Shown: positions 37,336-45,836, counted from the stretch's first letter. The stretch: DNA of 64,000 nucleotides from Kordia aestuariivivens (GCF_014397005.1 NZ_JACGWS010000019.1:43303-107302), one strand, 5' to 3'. Notes: a model not told the origin generated them from the sequence alone. A program made the numbers and translations.

Positions 37336-37356
37336 AAATACTCGAAAACCATAATT

Positions 37357-37390
37357 AAAAGCTTCAATTCGGATAGAATTGAAGCTTTTT
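37357..37390 (+). terminator. Terminator after the metalloprotease gene
   Basis: Inverted repeat AAAAGCTTCAATTC / GAATTGAAGCTTTT with loop GGATA followed by T7. It ends the long plus-strand block that starts at 7909. Confidence 0.88.
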
Positions 37391-37502
37391 TTATGTCATA
37401 AAACTTCTAGTTGAGTTCTTTTCAGAAGAATTAAAACAATCTTCAAAAAAATAATTAATCAAACATAAAATATCACATAAATAGGTGAGTTAAAAATCAC
37501 AT

Positions 37503-37517
37503 ATCCGTGTGTTTTCT
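37503..37517. promoter_or_regulatory. Possible operator upstream of the 37629 gene
   Basis: ATCCGTGTGTTTTCT resembles the CCGTGTTTTTCCT repeats before the injection-system operon (one inserted base). It lies 112 bp before the ATG of the 37629 gene. A weak match on its own. Confidence 0.3.
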
Positions 37518-37568
37518 AGTGTAAACGGTTGCCATAGTTTTGGAGTGTACAAAATAATGATCATTAGC

Positions 37569-37605
37569 AAGGCGGAATCTGAAAAGCCTTAACAGAGTAA
37601 GAACC
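37569..37605 (+). ncRNA. Conserved structured 5' leader, copy 1
   Basis: AAGGC and GCCTT pair around the loop GGAATCTGAAAA, followed by AACAGAGTAAGAACC. Near-identical elements precede the 38169 gene and the RiPP-like gene at 45894. It ends about 24 bases before the ATG, as expected for a cis-acting leader RNA. No known riboswitch class was recognised. Confidence 0.55.
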
Positions 37606-37628
37606 AAAACATTTAAAACATAAAAATT

Positions 37629-38096
37629 ATGTCAACAATTACCACAGTAAAAAGTAATGAAGTATACGAAGGATTCGATGTACGTTCCATTAGAAAATGT
37701 ACACCTAGTGTATTTGGGTTTAGAGTTTGTGCTGAATTAACAGCAAATGGAGATGGATCTGTATTAATAAGATTAACTGCTGAAACTCCTTTTGGAAACT
37801 TTTCAAAAGAATTTTCATTCAATACAGATATAGATTTTGAATTCAATCCAATTTCAAGAGTATCAATTAAAGTTTCCATTAGAAAATTTAAAGTAACAAA
37901 ACAAATTATCAGTTTTGATTTAGGATTAGAAGGTTGTATTGATCTTCCTATAATTGGTGAAAAATGTGTGAGTAAAACATGGACTATAGAATTACCAATT
38001 CCAGGTACTGACGCAAAAAGTATTGAAGAATTATCTTCTGGAGATATGGCTTTGTTACTATTAGCGGCAAATGACAAAGCTTGTCAATGCAGTTAA
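37629..38096 (+). CDS. Unrecognised 155-residue protein behind a conserved leader
   Basis: The product is a soluble beta-rich protein without a signal peptide: alternating strands (FGFRVCAELTANGDGSVLIRL, FSFNTDIDFEFNP, ISRVSIKVSIRKFKV, IISFDLGLEGCIDLP). It has several cysteines (C in RKCTP, RVCAE, EGCID, EKCVS, ACQCS). The FNTDIDFEFN segment is echoed by NDIDFEFNLNSD in the 38979 product, so the two may be distant relatives. It is led by the structured element at 37569 and followed 72 bp later by a gene with the same leader. No family recognised; a secreted or injected accessory protein is one possibility. Confidence 0.65.
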   Translation: MSTITTVKSNEVYEGFDVRSIRKCTPSVFGFRVCAELTANGDGSVLIRLTAETPFGNFSKEFSFNTDIDFEFNPISRVSIKVSIRKFKVTKQIISFDLGLEGCIDLPIIGEKCVSKTWTIELPIPGTDAKSIEELSSGDMALLLLAANDKACQCS

Positions 38097-38110
38097 AAAT
38101 AAAATTTAAT

Positions 38111-38147
38111 AAGGCGGTATCCGAAAAGCCTTCAAGAGAGTAGGAAC
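38111..38147 (+). ncRNA. Conserved structured 5' leader, copy 2
   Basis: AAGGC / GCCTT stem around GGTATCCGAAAA, then TCAAGAGAGTAGGAACA. It matches copy 1 at about 30 of 37 positions while the surrounding sequence differs, and ends about 22 bases before the 38169 ATG. Confidence 0.55.
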
Positions 38148-38168
38148 AATTATAAAAATAAATACATC

Positions 38169-38846
38169 ATGTCTACATTCAATTTAAATACATTATTTAC
38201 AAACGAACAATTAGAAAACATAGAGCTCGCAGGATTAAATGTCGTTGTGGCTAAACCAGAAGGAGGAAACAATCCAAATGTCGCTTGGCAAGTATATAAA
38301 CCTTTGCAAGCTAATACATTATCGTGGGAAGAAGAATACGGAATCTATGCTTCTACGAGTGAGGTTACTAATGGGGCAAGGTTAAGTCAATTGTCTAGTC
38401 AACCTGTTGGTGCATTACAAAATCAACTGTATACCCTAGAAACAAGCGGAGCAATATCTGGACCTATTGGCGGTGGCGCACCTAATGCGTATGCTTTAGA
38501 AAATAAATACGATAATAAACCCTACATGACAATTGGATTATTTCAAAATGCCAATGTAAACGGAACTGAAATTGCTGGAAATGCGATTTCGGCAGTACCA
38601 ACCTTAATAGGGCATAAAGCTGTGATGACACCATTTACAACACTATATATATGGCTTGAAAGAAATGTAGTTAGCAATACCGTTGTAACGAATGTAACAT
38701 CTCGAATGACAAGATTACGATTTGGAGGTGGCGTAAACACTATATCAGTAGCGTATGATTCTAAGTTAGGAATGTTTATTCCAACGGGTGATGAATCAAA
38801 AGCTTTGGATGTATCTAGAGTTACAAGTATAGATCCAAGTTTATAA
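38169..38846 (+). CDS. Unrecognised 225-residue protein behind a conserved leader
   Basis: The protein has no signal peptide or membrane helix. Visible features are an N-terminal FTNEQLENIELAGLNVVVAKPEGG segment, NVAWQVYKPLQANTLSWEEEYGIYAS (aromatic-rich), a glycine-rich loop SGPIGGGAPNAYALEN, and strands around PYMTIGLFQNANVNG and LYIWLERN. Its pattern resembles small beta-sandwich secreted or pore-associated proteins, but no family can be named. It shares its leader type with the previous gene and ends at a hairpin. Start chosen because the ATG follows the leader by the same spacing as in copy 1. Confidence 0.65.
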   Translation: MSTFNLNTLFTNEQLENIELAGLNVVVAKPEGGNNPNVAWQVYKPLQANTLSWEEEYGIYASTSEVTNGARLSQLSSQPVGALQNQLYTLETSGAISGPIGGGAPNAYALENKYDNKPYMTIGLFQNANVNGTEIAGNAISAVPTLIGHKAVMTPFTTLYIWLERNVVSNTVVTNVTSRMTRLRFGGGVNTISVAYDSKLGMFIPTGDESKALDVSRVTSIDPSL

Positions 38847-38862
38847 GTCAATTTAGTTTTTT

Positions 38863-38894
38863 ACAGGGTAATTATAGCATTGCCCTGTAATTTT
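38863..38894 (+). terminator. Terminator after the 38169 gene
   Basis: ACAGGG / CCCTGT stem extended by an inner AAT/ATT pair, followed by AATTTT. The T run is short, so termination may be partial. Confidence 0.6.
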
Positions 38895-38943
38895 AATAAC
38901 AAAAAAAGGGGTAAATACGTACTATTATGGTAGTATTTTTTTA
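38895..38943. promoter_or_regulatory. Operator-like motif and small hairpin before the 38979 gene
   Basis: AATAACAAAAAAAGGGG then TAAATACGTA (38895-38921) repeats the motif found before the AAA+ gene at 34806-34830. It overlaps a TACTAT/GTAGTA hairpin followed by T7 (about 38918-38943), so the region may combine a regulator site with an attenuator. Confidence 0.4.
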
Positions 38944-38978
38944 AATTCATAGTGTAATAACGACTAAATAATCAACTT

Positions 38979-39401
38979 ATGAAAACCAACCAACCAATAT
39001 CACCTATCTTAGACTTTGATGTTCGCATCGCTCGTAATAAAGGCGAAGAAGCCAGTAAAATATATGTATATCTAACTATTTGGACTCTTTTTTCCGATGT
39101 AAAAATTAAAGGTTTTGAAATAAAAGATTTGCTAAACCATAAAGCGAATAAACTATCACCAGGAATTTTGAATTTGAATGCTTTTGTAGTTGCAAAGAAA
39201 AATTCGATAGTATTAGAAAAACCAACGGTGACTTTTAAGTTTTTTGAATTAAATAAAGAAAATGATATAGATTTTGAATTTAATCTAAATAGTGATTTTA
39301 TATTCTTACTAAACATACACGATCTATTAAGGCCTGAAGGCACAAAACGAAAAGTAATTACCTATGAAGATTCTGATATTATAGACGAAACGGTCCTGTA
39401 A
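38979..39401 (+). CDS. Unrecognised 140-residue protein upstream of a two-component system
   Basis: A soluble, charged, probably all-beta protein (ILDFDVRIARNKGEEASKIYVYLTIW, KPTVTFKFFELNKEN, DIDFEFNLNSDFIFLLNIHDLL). The NDIDFEFN segment resembles DIDFEFNP in the 37629 product. The stop is 3 bp before the histidine kinase ATG at 39405, so it is the first gene of a three-gene operon. This mirrors the 4349 operon, where a small unknown protein also precedes a two-component system. Function unknown. Confidence 0.6.
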   Translation: MKTNQPISPILDFDVRIARNKGEEASKIYVYLTIWTLFSDVKIKGFEIKDLLNHKANKLSPGILNLNAFVVAKKNSIVLEKPTVTFKFFELNKENDIDFEFNLNSDFIFLLNIHDLLRPEGTKRKVITYEDSDIIDETVL

Positions 39402-39404
39402 ATC

Positions 39405-41540
39405 ATGTCCAACAAACCATCTACCATAAAAACCACATTTTATATACAACGTTTTTTTGCGCTTGGCGTGATGATTCTCTTTGCAATCTATTGTACGCAG
39501 TGCGAAAAAACAAATCAAGCTACAAAGCAGCACACTACAAGTCAAATTGATAGTTTACACAAACAAGCATTTGCCTTTATGCGAAAGCGGCAATGGGAAG
39601 ATTCTTTTTCATTCGCAACAAAAGCAGATTCACTAGCAATCATAAACAAAAACCCAACTGCAAGCGCAAAAAGTCTCAGGATTCAAGCCTATTATTGGAA
39701 TCATAAAAACAGACTAGACAGTGCTTTTTACGTATTGCAACAATCGGAACGCATTGAAAAAAGCACAAACAATTACAAAGGTATATTGGCGGTTTACAAC
39801 ACAAAAGCATTGTTGTACAAACGAAATGAACTCTATGATGAAGCGTTAGAAAGTTATATGAAAGCTTTATCAATTCAAGATAGTAGCATTACCAAAAAAC
39901 AGCGTAGTACAACGCATGCAAACCTAGCAAATGTATACACTAAACTTGGAATTTATGACAAAGCAGTAGATCACTATCAACAGGCATTAGTACTCAACAA
40001 AGCCGATGCTACAAGTAGACAAACCATTCGGACGTATACAAACTTAGGAAATGTATACAGTTTGTCTTCTGACTATAAATTGGCAGAATTCTATTATATA
40101 AAAGCGTTACAACACTATCAAACTTTTGAAAACGATACTGAAATTGCAAAGTTGTATAATAATTTGGGCGCGTTATTTTATGAAAAAGGGGAGGATTTAC
40201 TTTCGTTGGAATATTTTAAAAAAAGCATTCAACTCAAAGAACAATTGCAAGATTCTTCCGCATTGGTAGAAGGCTATTTGAATATTGCCGAATTGTATTC
40301 TGAAAAAAACAGAAATATGCCTATTGCATTTAAATACTTAGACAAAGCTTCGCAATTGGTAACAGGAGAAAAAAAGGCATCTAATTTGGCTAAAATTCAT
40401 CTGTCAAAAGCTTCCATGTATCAAGCAAAGTATCAAATCGCGAAAGCAAAAAAGGAATTAGAAAAAGCTATTTTACTCTCAAAAAATCAAGGAAAACTCA
40501 CTTTTGAGCGTTATTTGGTCAAAATACAGTCAGAAATCGCTTTTGCGGAAGGAAATCTAAAAGAAGCATATCAATACCGAATTGCGTATGAAAAATTGAA
40601 CGATTCTGTATTCAATGAACAGAAACTTTGGGAAATTGCTGCCATACAAAAATCAAATCAAGCGCAAGCGAAAAAGGCAGAAATTACACTGTTGGAAAAA
40701 GACAGAATGCTGGCAGAAGAAGTGGCTTCGCGAAAGCAAGAAGAAAATAAAAAATTATATGGTTATCTAATTGCTATTGCCATAAGTATGTGTTTGTTGG
40801 GAATTATTGCAGTGTATTTTTATAAGTTGAAAAAAACGGCAAGTCAATTAGCTAAGCAACAGGAATTATTTCTCAACGAACGCATTCAGAACCTAGTTAA
40901 CGATCAAGAAATAGACATTATAAATGCTACTTTATCAGCTAGAGAGAAGGAAAAAGAAGAAATTTCTAAGGAATTGCATAACAACATTGGAAGCTTGCTC
41001 ACTTCCGTGAAATTTCACTTTCAGGCATTTGATCAAAACGTATTATTTGCGCATGAAGGCACAAAAAAAATATACGAAAAAACAATTCAAATCATAGACA
41101 ACGCCACAGATGAAGTGCGCGCAATTTCACATCGATTTGACAAAGATCCGATCCCAGAATTTAATTTAGAGAATGCCATCATTACGTTTTCACAAAAAGT
41201 TGAAAATAAAAATTTAAAAGTACATACTACAATTCACGGTTTAGAAGAATTTCAGAATTCACAAACGAGTATTACGATCTTTCGAATTCTTCAAGAATTG
41301 GTTAATAATGTACTGAAACATGCCGAAGCCAGTGAACTGAGTATAAATATTACCCGCAATTCCGATGGCATAAATATCATTGTAGAAGACAATGGAAAAG
41401 GATTTAATGTTGGGAAAAAACAACACGGAATTGGTCTAAAAAATCTTAAAAAACAACTTATTAACATGGATGGTTCTTGTCATATAGATTCTAATGAAGC
41501 GCGCGGAACCATTGTAAATGTTGATATTCCAATACATTAA
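39405..41540 (+). CDS. TPR-containing sensor histidine kinase
   Basis: The 711-residue protein starts with a hydrophobic segment ending in a Cys (ALGVMILFAIYCTQC), so it is exported and possibly a lipoprotein. About seven or eight TPR repeats follow (residues 50-400; e.g. YDEALESYMKALSIQDSS, YDKAVDHYQQALVLNKAD), then a coiled coil, one transmembrane helix (about 451-472), HisKA_3 motif EEISKELHNNIGSLLTSV (His at about 525) and HATPase_c with N-box QELVNNVLKHAEA (about 631) and G-box GIGLKNLKKQL. The periplasmic TPR domain presumably senses a peptide or protein. It pairs with the regulator 3 bp downstream. Confidence 0.93.
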   Translation: MSNKPSTIKTTFYIQRFFALGVMILFAIYCTQCEKTNQATKQHTTSQIDSLHKQAFAFMRKRQWEDSFSFATKADSLAIINKNPTASAKSLRIQAYYWNHKNRLDSAFYVLQQSERIEKSTNNYKGILAVYNTKALLYKRNELYDEALESYMKALSIQDSSITKKQRSTTHANLANVYTKLGIYDKAVDHYQQALVLNKADATSRQTIRTYTNLGNVYSLSSDYKLAEFYYIKALQHYQTFENDTEIAKLYNNLGALFYEKGEDLLSLEYFKKSIQLKEQLQDSSALVEGYLNIAELYSEKNRNMPIAFKYLDKASQLVTGEKKASNLAKIHLSKASMYQAKYQIAKAKKELEKAILLSKNQGKLTFERYLVKIQSEIAFAEGNLKEAYQYRIAYEKLNDSVFNEQKLWEIAAIQKSNQAQAKKAEITLLEKDRMLAEEVASRKQEENKKLYGYLIAIAISMCLLGIIAVYFYKLKKTASQLAKQQELFLNERIQNLVNDQEIDIINATLSAREKEKEEISKELHNNIGSLLTSVKFHFQAFDQNVLFAHEGTKKIYEKTIQIIDNATDEVRAISHRFDKDPIPEFNLENAIITFSQKVENKNLKVHTTIHGLEEFQNSQTSITIFRILQELVNNVLKHAEASELSINITRNSDGINIIVEDNGKGFNVGKKQHGIGLKNLKKQLINMDGSCHIDSNEARGTIVNVDIPIH

Positions 41541-41543
41541 CTT

Positions 41544-42182
41544 ATGAAACTACTCATCTGTGACGATCATAATCTTATTTCTGAAGGCATTGAATTAATG
41601 CTTCAAAATAGTTCGGAAGTATTTGAAATACACATCGTAAACTCAGGAAAAGCAGCACTTCAATTTTTGCAAAAACAATTGGTTGCTGTATTAATTTTAG
41701 ATATTTCCATGCCAGAAATGGACGGATTGGACGTGTTGGATGCGCTCAACGCAAATGAACTGTCTGTACATGTATTAATGCTCACGATGCACAATGAGAT
41801 TGAATACATTAAAAAAGCAATGAGTAAAGGTGCAAAAGGTTATATTTTAAAAAACACAAGCAAAGAAATGCTCATTGACGCAATTCAGAAAGTTGCTAAA
41901 GGTGAAATTTATGTCGATTCAAGATTAACAAGCATCTTAATTGATGATTTAACAGAAACTCCAAAAGCCAAAAAAACATCAACTGTAAAGTTAACACCGC
42001 GCGAAATAGACATTCTAAAACTCATCGCACAAAATAAAACAACCAAAGAAATAGCGGAAATTCTCTTCATTACTGTAAATACCGTACAATCGCACAAGAA
42101 AAACCTATACAGCAAACTAAACATTCATTCCATTTCGGAGTTGGTTACCTATGCGTTTCAACATGGTTTTGTGGAGATTTGA
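41544..42182 (+). CDS. LuxR/NarL-family response regulator (second system)
   Basis: The 212-residue regulator has receiver residues DDHNLIS, phospho-acceptor Asp at about residue 53 in VLILDISMPEMDG, MLTMHNE and LKNTSKEM, and a C-terminal GerE helix-turn-helix LTPREIDILKLIAQNKTTKEIAEILFITVNTVQSHKKNLYSKL (in pieces, about 148-195). It is coupled to the TPR kinase upstream. It lies between the AAA+ end of the injection locus and the DUF4157 gene, so it is the second candidate local regulator of the system. Confidence 0.93.
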   Translation: MKLLICDDHNLISEGIELMLQNSSEVFEIHIVNSGKAALQFLQKQLVAVLILDISMPEMDGLDVLDALNANELSVHVLMLTMHNEIEYIKKAMSKGAKGYILKNTSKEMLIDAIQKVAKGEIYVDSRLTSILIDDLTETPKAKKTSTVKLTPREIDILKLIAQNKTTKEIAEILFITVNTVQSHKKNLYSKLNIHSISELVTYAFQHGFVEI

Positions 42183-42230
42183 AGTAAAGCTAGGGAACGT
42201 TTAATAAAAACCTCAAAATCATTATTTCCT

Positions 42231-43466
42231 CTAGAGATTTAGGCGAAAATCTTCAGGATTGATAGGTCTTAGTGTACCGCCTTCAAGTCTAGGACCACGT
42301 GGTCTTCTCCTAGAATCTGATTCCGTTGGTGTTTGACCTTCTAATTCCAATTGATCTCCACCTCCAACAGAAGGAGCATTTCTTTCAGGAACTCTCATTT
42401 CTGGTTCTGGTAAAGAAACATCTGGCGGATCAGGAACAAGTCGTTGTGTGTTGGAAGTATCAACATTTGATGGATTACTAATCATGACATAAATCATTCT
42501 ACCATCAGGATGTAACCAAACTTCATACTGACTAGAAAAAAGTCTATTAAGAGCATCTCTCTCTTGCGTAACACCAGCATTTATAAACCCTTGCCTCAAA
42601 ATAATTTCATCTCTAAAGCGTATACTTCGTCTTTGAGAAGTTCTATTCATATAACTCACGGCATAATTATGTGTACCTGCATTTGCTAGTTGCCAAAAAC
42701 GACCTGCGAATTCCATTCCATAATGACCCGCCATTCTCAAAAAAACAATGCTACGTTGGTTAGAATTTAGTCCTTCCCATCTTTGATGCGCCCATTGAGG
42801 AACTCGCGACAATGGTTCTAATTCAAGAACATTTTGTGATACAGGTATATCTTCATCATCTTGTTTTTGTATAACATTTTCATTACCTCCTTTTTGTTGT
42901 ATGACATGCGTAAGTTCATGCGCTAACAAACGTTTGCCTTTGGGAGACTTAGGCGCATATTCTCCACTATTAAAATAAATGTTATTCCCGTTTGTAAATG
43001 CCCTAGATTTAAGATCATTATTCATATTGATAGACGAATGATCTGTATGAACTTTTACACTATTAAAATTTGTTCCAAAAGCAGTACTCATCGTATTATT
43101 AGTATCTTGAGATAAAGAAGATCCTTTACCTTTCGAATTGGTAAGACGTTTAGTAAATGAAGACGAAACGGAACCATTTTGTTGAGAATTGGATTTCGTT
43201 TGAATATTAGTATTAGTAGTTACAGGAGTAATAGGAGTTGTGTTTGCTTTTTTTGATTGCATCACATTCGTAGCAGCATTATTGGCTTGTTGTTCATATA
43301 TATCATTAGATTTTCCAACAATAAATTTTGCCTGAATAACCGGAGAAGATTTTGTGTTCTCTTTTTTTTGAATGAAAAGGTTTTCACTATCTTTTTTTTT
43401 CAAAAATGATTTTGAATTATGATTAGCTACGTTTTTTTGCTTAGTGATAGCTGTTGAAGAATACAA
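42231..43466 (-). CDS. DUF4157 'eCIS core domain' protein, candidate injected effector
   Basis: The 411-residue protein has a disordered Ser/Thr/Asn/Gln-rich N-terminus (1-120), then the DUF4157 domain: MSTAFGTNFNSVKVHTD, SRAFTNGNNIYFNSGEY and KRLLAHELTHVIQQKGG, with a putative zinc motif HELTH at residues 183-187. DUF4157 is strongly associated with eCIS loci and often forms the N-terminal part of injected toxins. The C-terminal 200 residues (WEGLNSNQRSIVFLRMAGHYGMEF, FRDEIILRQGF, then a Pro/Glu/Arg-rich tail) are a unique domain that could carry activity. It is on the opposite strand, convergent with the second two-component system. Function beyond DUF4157 is unknown. Confidence 0.85.
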   Translation of the reverse strand: MYSSTAITKQKNVANHNSKSFLKKKDSENLFIQKKENTKSSPVIQAKFIVGKSNDIYEQQANNAATNVMQSKKANTTPITPVTTNTNIQTKSNSQQNGSVSSSFTKRLTNSKGKGSSLSQDTNNTMSTAFGTNFNSVKVHTDHSSINMNNDLKSRAFTNGNNIYFNSGEYAPKSPKGKRLLAHELTHVIQQKGGNENVIQKQDDEDIPVSQNVLELEPLSRVPQWAHQRWEGLNSNQRSIVFLRMAGHYGMEFAGRFWQLANAGTHNYAVSYMNRTSQRRSIRFRDEIILRQGFINAGVTQERDALNRLFSSQYEVWLHPDGRMIYVMISNPSNVDTSNTQRLVPDPPDVSLPEPEMRVPERNAPSVGGGDQLELEGQTPTESDSRRRPRGPRLEGGTLRPINPEDFRLNL

Positions 43467-43546
43467 TTGTATGATTTTATAAAGTTAAACAGTATGAAAG
43501 TAAGAATCTAAATATAAAATTGAAAGAGGCAAAACACCTTTTATTA

Positions 43547-43624
43547 AACGCTTATGCAAAATATGCAGTGCTCGCGAAATCATTCTAGGGTTTTTACTTT
43601 AAAAAAGATAATTTTAAAGAAAAC
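43547..43624. repeat. Dispersed intergenic repeat, copy 1
   Basis: This copy reads ACGCTTATGCAAAATATGCA, GTGCTCGCGAAATCATTCTA, GGGTTTTTACTTTAAAAAAG and onward. It matches copies at 46138-46200 and 52881-52955 with scattered substitutions, and is the most diverged of the three. Confidence 0.6.
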
Positions 43625-43641
43625 GAATCAAAAATACCAAC

Positions 43642-43671
43642 TTGCAAATCCAATAAATCTCCTTACATTTA
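43642..43671 (+). promoter_or_regulatory. Candidate promoter of the TPR/AraC regulator gene
   Basis: TTG at 43642-43644 and TACATTTA at 43664-43671, separated by 19 bases, fit the Bacteroidota -33/-7 arrangement (TTG-N19-TAnnTTTG, last base differing). They lie 44 bases before the ATG at 43715. Confidence 0.4.
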
Positions 43672-43714
43672 AGTACTAACAAACCGTAACTACTTAAAAC
43701 GGAAATCATACCAA

Positions 43715-45403
43715 ATGTTAAAAGCGAAACACATACTTTGTTTACTATGCTTAGCATTCACACTTTCGCATGCGCAAAAACCATTTCAAGATTCACTCAA
43801 ACGATCTTCTTCAGCATTTATAGAACGCATACAAACAGCTTCACCAGAAGAAATAACAACTTTTGAAAACACATTTTTCGCGATTCAAAACAAAGATGAA
43901 CATTGGGTTGAAAGCGCACTAGAACTCGCGTATCATTTCTATAAAAAGGAAAAATTTCAACAGAGTTTAGTGTATACGAACGCAGCCATTGAAGTGAGTA
44001 ATATTTTGAATGACAATACTTTATTGGCTAAATGCTACTTGCGAAAAGGAAATATCTACAAACAACAGGGAAAAAACGAAAATGCCTTAGAAGCGTATTA
44101 TACGTTGTTAGAATTTGCTTTGAAAGCTGACAATGTAAACTATCAACTGTTGGCGCGAATGAATATTGCCGTGATTCACAGAATGATGCAACAGTACGAG
44201 AAAGCATTGCAAGCATGCACAGAAGCGTTACAAAGTATTCATGAAACGAAGTATTATGGTAAAAAAAATCATGTAAATCTATTGACGATTCTCAGCGAAA
44301 CGCACTTAAATATGGAAAACTATGATGCAGCGTTGCATCATATTGAAACCGGATTAACCATGAGTGACACACTCAATTATACACTCGGAAAAGTTGATTT
44401 AGGCATCAAAAAAGGCATCATTCATTACAAAAAGGAAGCGTACAATTTGGCGCTTGAATACTTGTATAAAGCAGATGAATTACTCAAAAATGACACACTA
44501 ACGAATGATTTTCACCAAAAAATATACGCAAACTACTTTATTTCGGCGTGTCTCTATCAACAAAAAAAATATCAAAAAACTGTCGATCGATTGCAGGAAT
44601 CCATCACGATTCTAAAAAAAGATCCAAAACGAGATACGTACGTGCTAGACACCTATCTTTTATTATCCAAAAGCTATAACAAGCTTAAAAATACCGAACA
44701 GACATTACATTGGCATGATGAATATATAATACTAAACGAAGTCTTAGAAAAAGATAAAAACAAATTGCAAAACATCATCTATGAAAAAGAAACGCAATAC
44801 TTTAAAGACGAAATTGCACGCTTAAAAAAGGAAAAAGAAAAAGGAAATACAATGATATGGTATGTGGTGATTTTTGCCGCAATTGTTAGTGTCATTGGGG
44901 TTTTAATTGTTTTCAGATCGATCAAAAAGCAACAATCAAGCAAAGAAACCTTACAAGAATTAACGTCTACAATCAATGTTTTAGCTACGCAAAATAAAAA
45001 ACTCACCACCAAAAAAACGCCGCAGAAGTTATTTGACATAGAAGATGAAAAAGTACATTCGATTTTAAAAAAGATTGCCAAACTTGAAGCTTCTGAATAT
45101 TACCTAAATTTAGAATGCAGTTTGAGCGCGATGGCAAAAAAACTCAAAACAAATAGAAGTTACCTTTCACAAATCATCAAAACACATAAAAAGAAAAGAT
45201 TTAATGATTACATCAACGACCTACGAATTGATTACACATTAGACAGATTGAAAAATGACAAAAAATTTCGTCTATTTTCCGTCACTTCCATCGCAAAAGA
45301 AGTTGGTTACAAAAGCGATTATTCATTGGTGAAACATTTTAAAGAGCGAACTGGTGTAAAACCATCCAACTACATAAAAAATCTCCTAGATTCCAATTCG
45401 TAA
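43715..45403 (+). CDS. TPR-transmembrane-AraC type transcription regulator
   Basis: The 562-residue protein has a signal-like N-terminus (HILCLLCLAFTLSHAQ), about six TPR units (residues 65-350; NALEAYYTLLEFALKADN, YEKALQACTEALQS, YNLALEYLYKADELLK), a transmembrane helix (about 385-405: MIWYVVIFAAIVSVIGVLIVF) and a cytoplasmic AraC-type DNA-binding domain at the C-terminus (LECSLSAMAKKLKTNRSYLSQIIKTHKKKRFNDYINDLRI and TSIAKEVGYKSDYSLVKHFKERTGVKPSNYI, in pieces). Such one-component membrane regulators in Flavobacteriia sense extracytoplasmic signals and control genes directly. The two RiPP-like peptides encoded just downstream are possible targets or signals; this is inferred. Confidence 0.9.
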   Translation: MLKAKHILCLLCLAFTLSHAQKPFQDSLKRSSSAFIERIQTASPEEITTFENTFFAIQNKDEHWVESALELAYHFYKKEKFQQSLVYTNAAIEVSNILNDNTLLAKCYLRKGNIYKQQGKNENALEAYYTLLEFALKADNVNYQLLARMNIAVIHRMMQQYEKALQACTEALQSIHETKYYGKKNHVNLLTILSETHLNMENYDAALHHIETGLTMSDTLNYTLGKVDLGIKKGIIHYKKEAYNLALEYLYKADELLKNDTLTNDFHQKIYANYFISACLYQQKKYQKTVDRLQESITILKKDPKRDTYVLDTYLLLSKSYNKLKNTEQTLHWHDEYIILNEVLEKDKNKLQNIIYEKETQYFKDEIARLKKEKEKGNTMIWYVVIFAAIVSVIGVLIVFRSIKKQQSSKETLQELTSTINVLATQNKKLTTKKTPQKLFDIEDEKVHSILKKIAKLEASEYYLNLECSLSAMAKKLKTNRSYLSQIIKTHKKKRFNDYINDLRIDYTLDRLKNDKKFRLFSVTSIAKEVGYKSDYSLVKHFKERTGVKPSNYIKNLLDSNS

Positions 45404-45556
45404 CATTTCATGCAATTTTCCTTTATTTAGTACCTCATTTTGTTCAAAATGGTATGCTGTATTTTTCGTAAAACGCTTGTATTTACTACCTTGATGTATG
45501 CTTATTGCTTTTTGAATAAGTGTCAAAATAGTATAAATTTTAAAATCATTCTCATT

Positions 45557-45721
45557 ATGAAATCAAAAACAAACAGAAAAATCGAATTAAAAAAACAAAC
45601 AATTGCTAGTGTAAAAACGATACGAATCACAAAAATCCTTGGAGGTCAATGCATCATAGGTGATGATACAGACCCGATTCACATTGATAGACCGACAGAA
45701 GCAGAAATTTGTAATAATTAA
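45557..45721 (+). CDS. RiPP-like precursor peptide 1 with GG leader
   Basis: The 54-residue peptide begins with a Lys-rich leader (MKSKTNRKIELKKQTIASV), contains the 'LKK.TI..V' pattern of Bacteroidota lanthipeptide-type leaders, and has a double-Gly cleavage site in TKILGGQ at 29-30. The predicted core QCIIGDDTDPIHIDRPTEAE is followed by ICNN, with two Cys and few Ser/Thr. The frame could extend upstream to an ATG at 45440, but this start gives a perfect leader, and the upstream extension is Cys/Phe-rich and unlike a leader. No modification enzyme or dedicated peptidase transporter is visible nearby. It ends at a strong terminator. Confidence 0.7.
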   Translation: MKSKTNRKIELKKQTIASVKTIRITKILGGQCIIGDDTDPIHIDRPTEAEICNN

Positions 45722-45749
45722 AAATATTTTACTGATTTATAAGATGATA

Positions 45750-45789
45750 AGCATCCTTGTTTTGTTCAAAATGAGGATGCTTTGTTTTT
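45750..45789 (+). terminator. Terminator after RiPP-like peptide 1
   Basis: AGCATCCT / AGGATGCT stem, loop of about 16 nt containing a TTTTG...CAAAA inner pair, then TTG and T8. Confidence 0.85.
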
Positions 45790-45836
45790 TTTCGCCTGTA
45801 TGAACGTATAACTTTCGGACAAATTAATGCATTAAT

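Noticed and set aside
37569..37605. Cyclic-di-GMP or preQ1 riboswitch
   Set aside because: The element lacks the conserved bases of those classes; only a single short stem with a purine-rich loop is seen, so no known class is claimed.
45440..45556. N-terminal extension of RiPP-like peptide 1 from an upstream ATG
   Set aside because: The extension is Cys/Phe-rich and unlike a leader peptide; the ATG at 45557 gives a standard leader.
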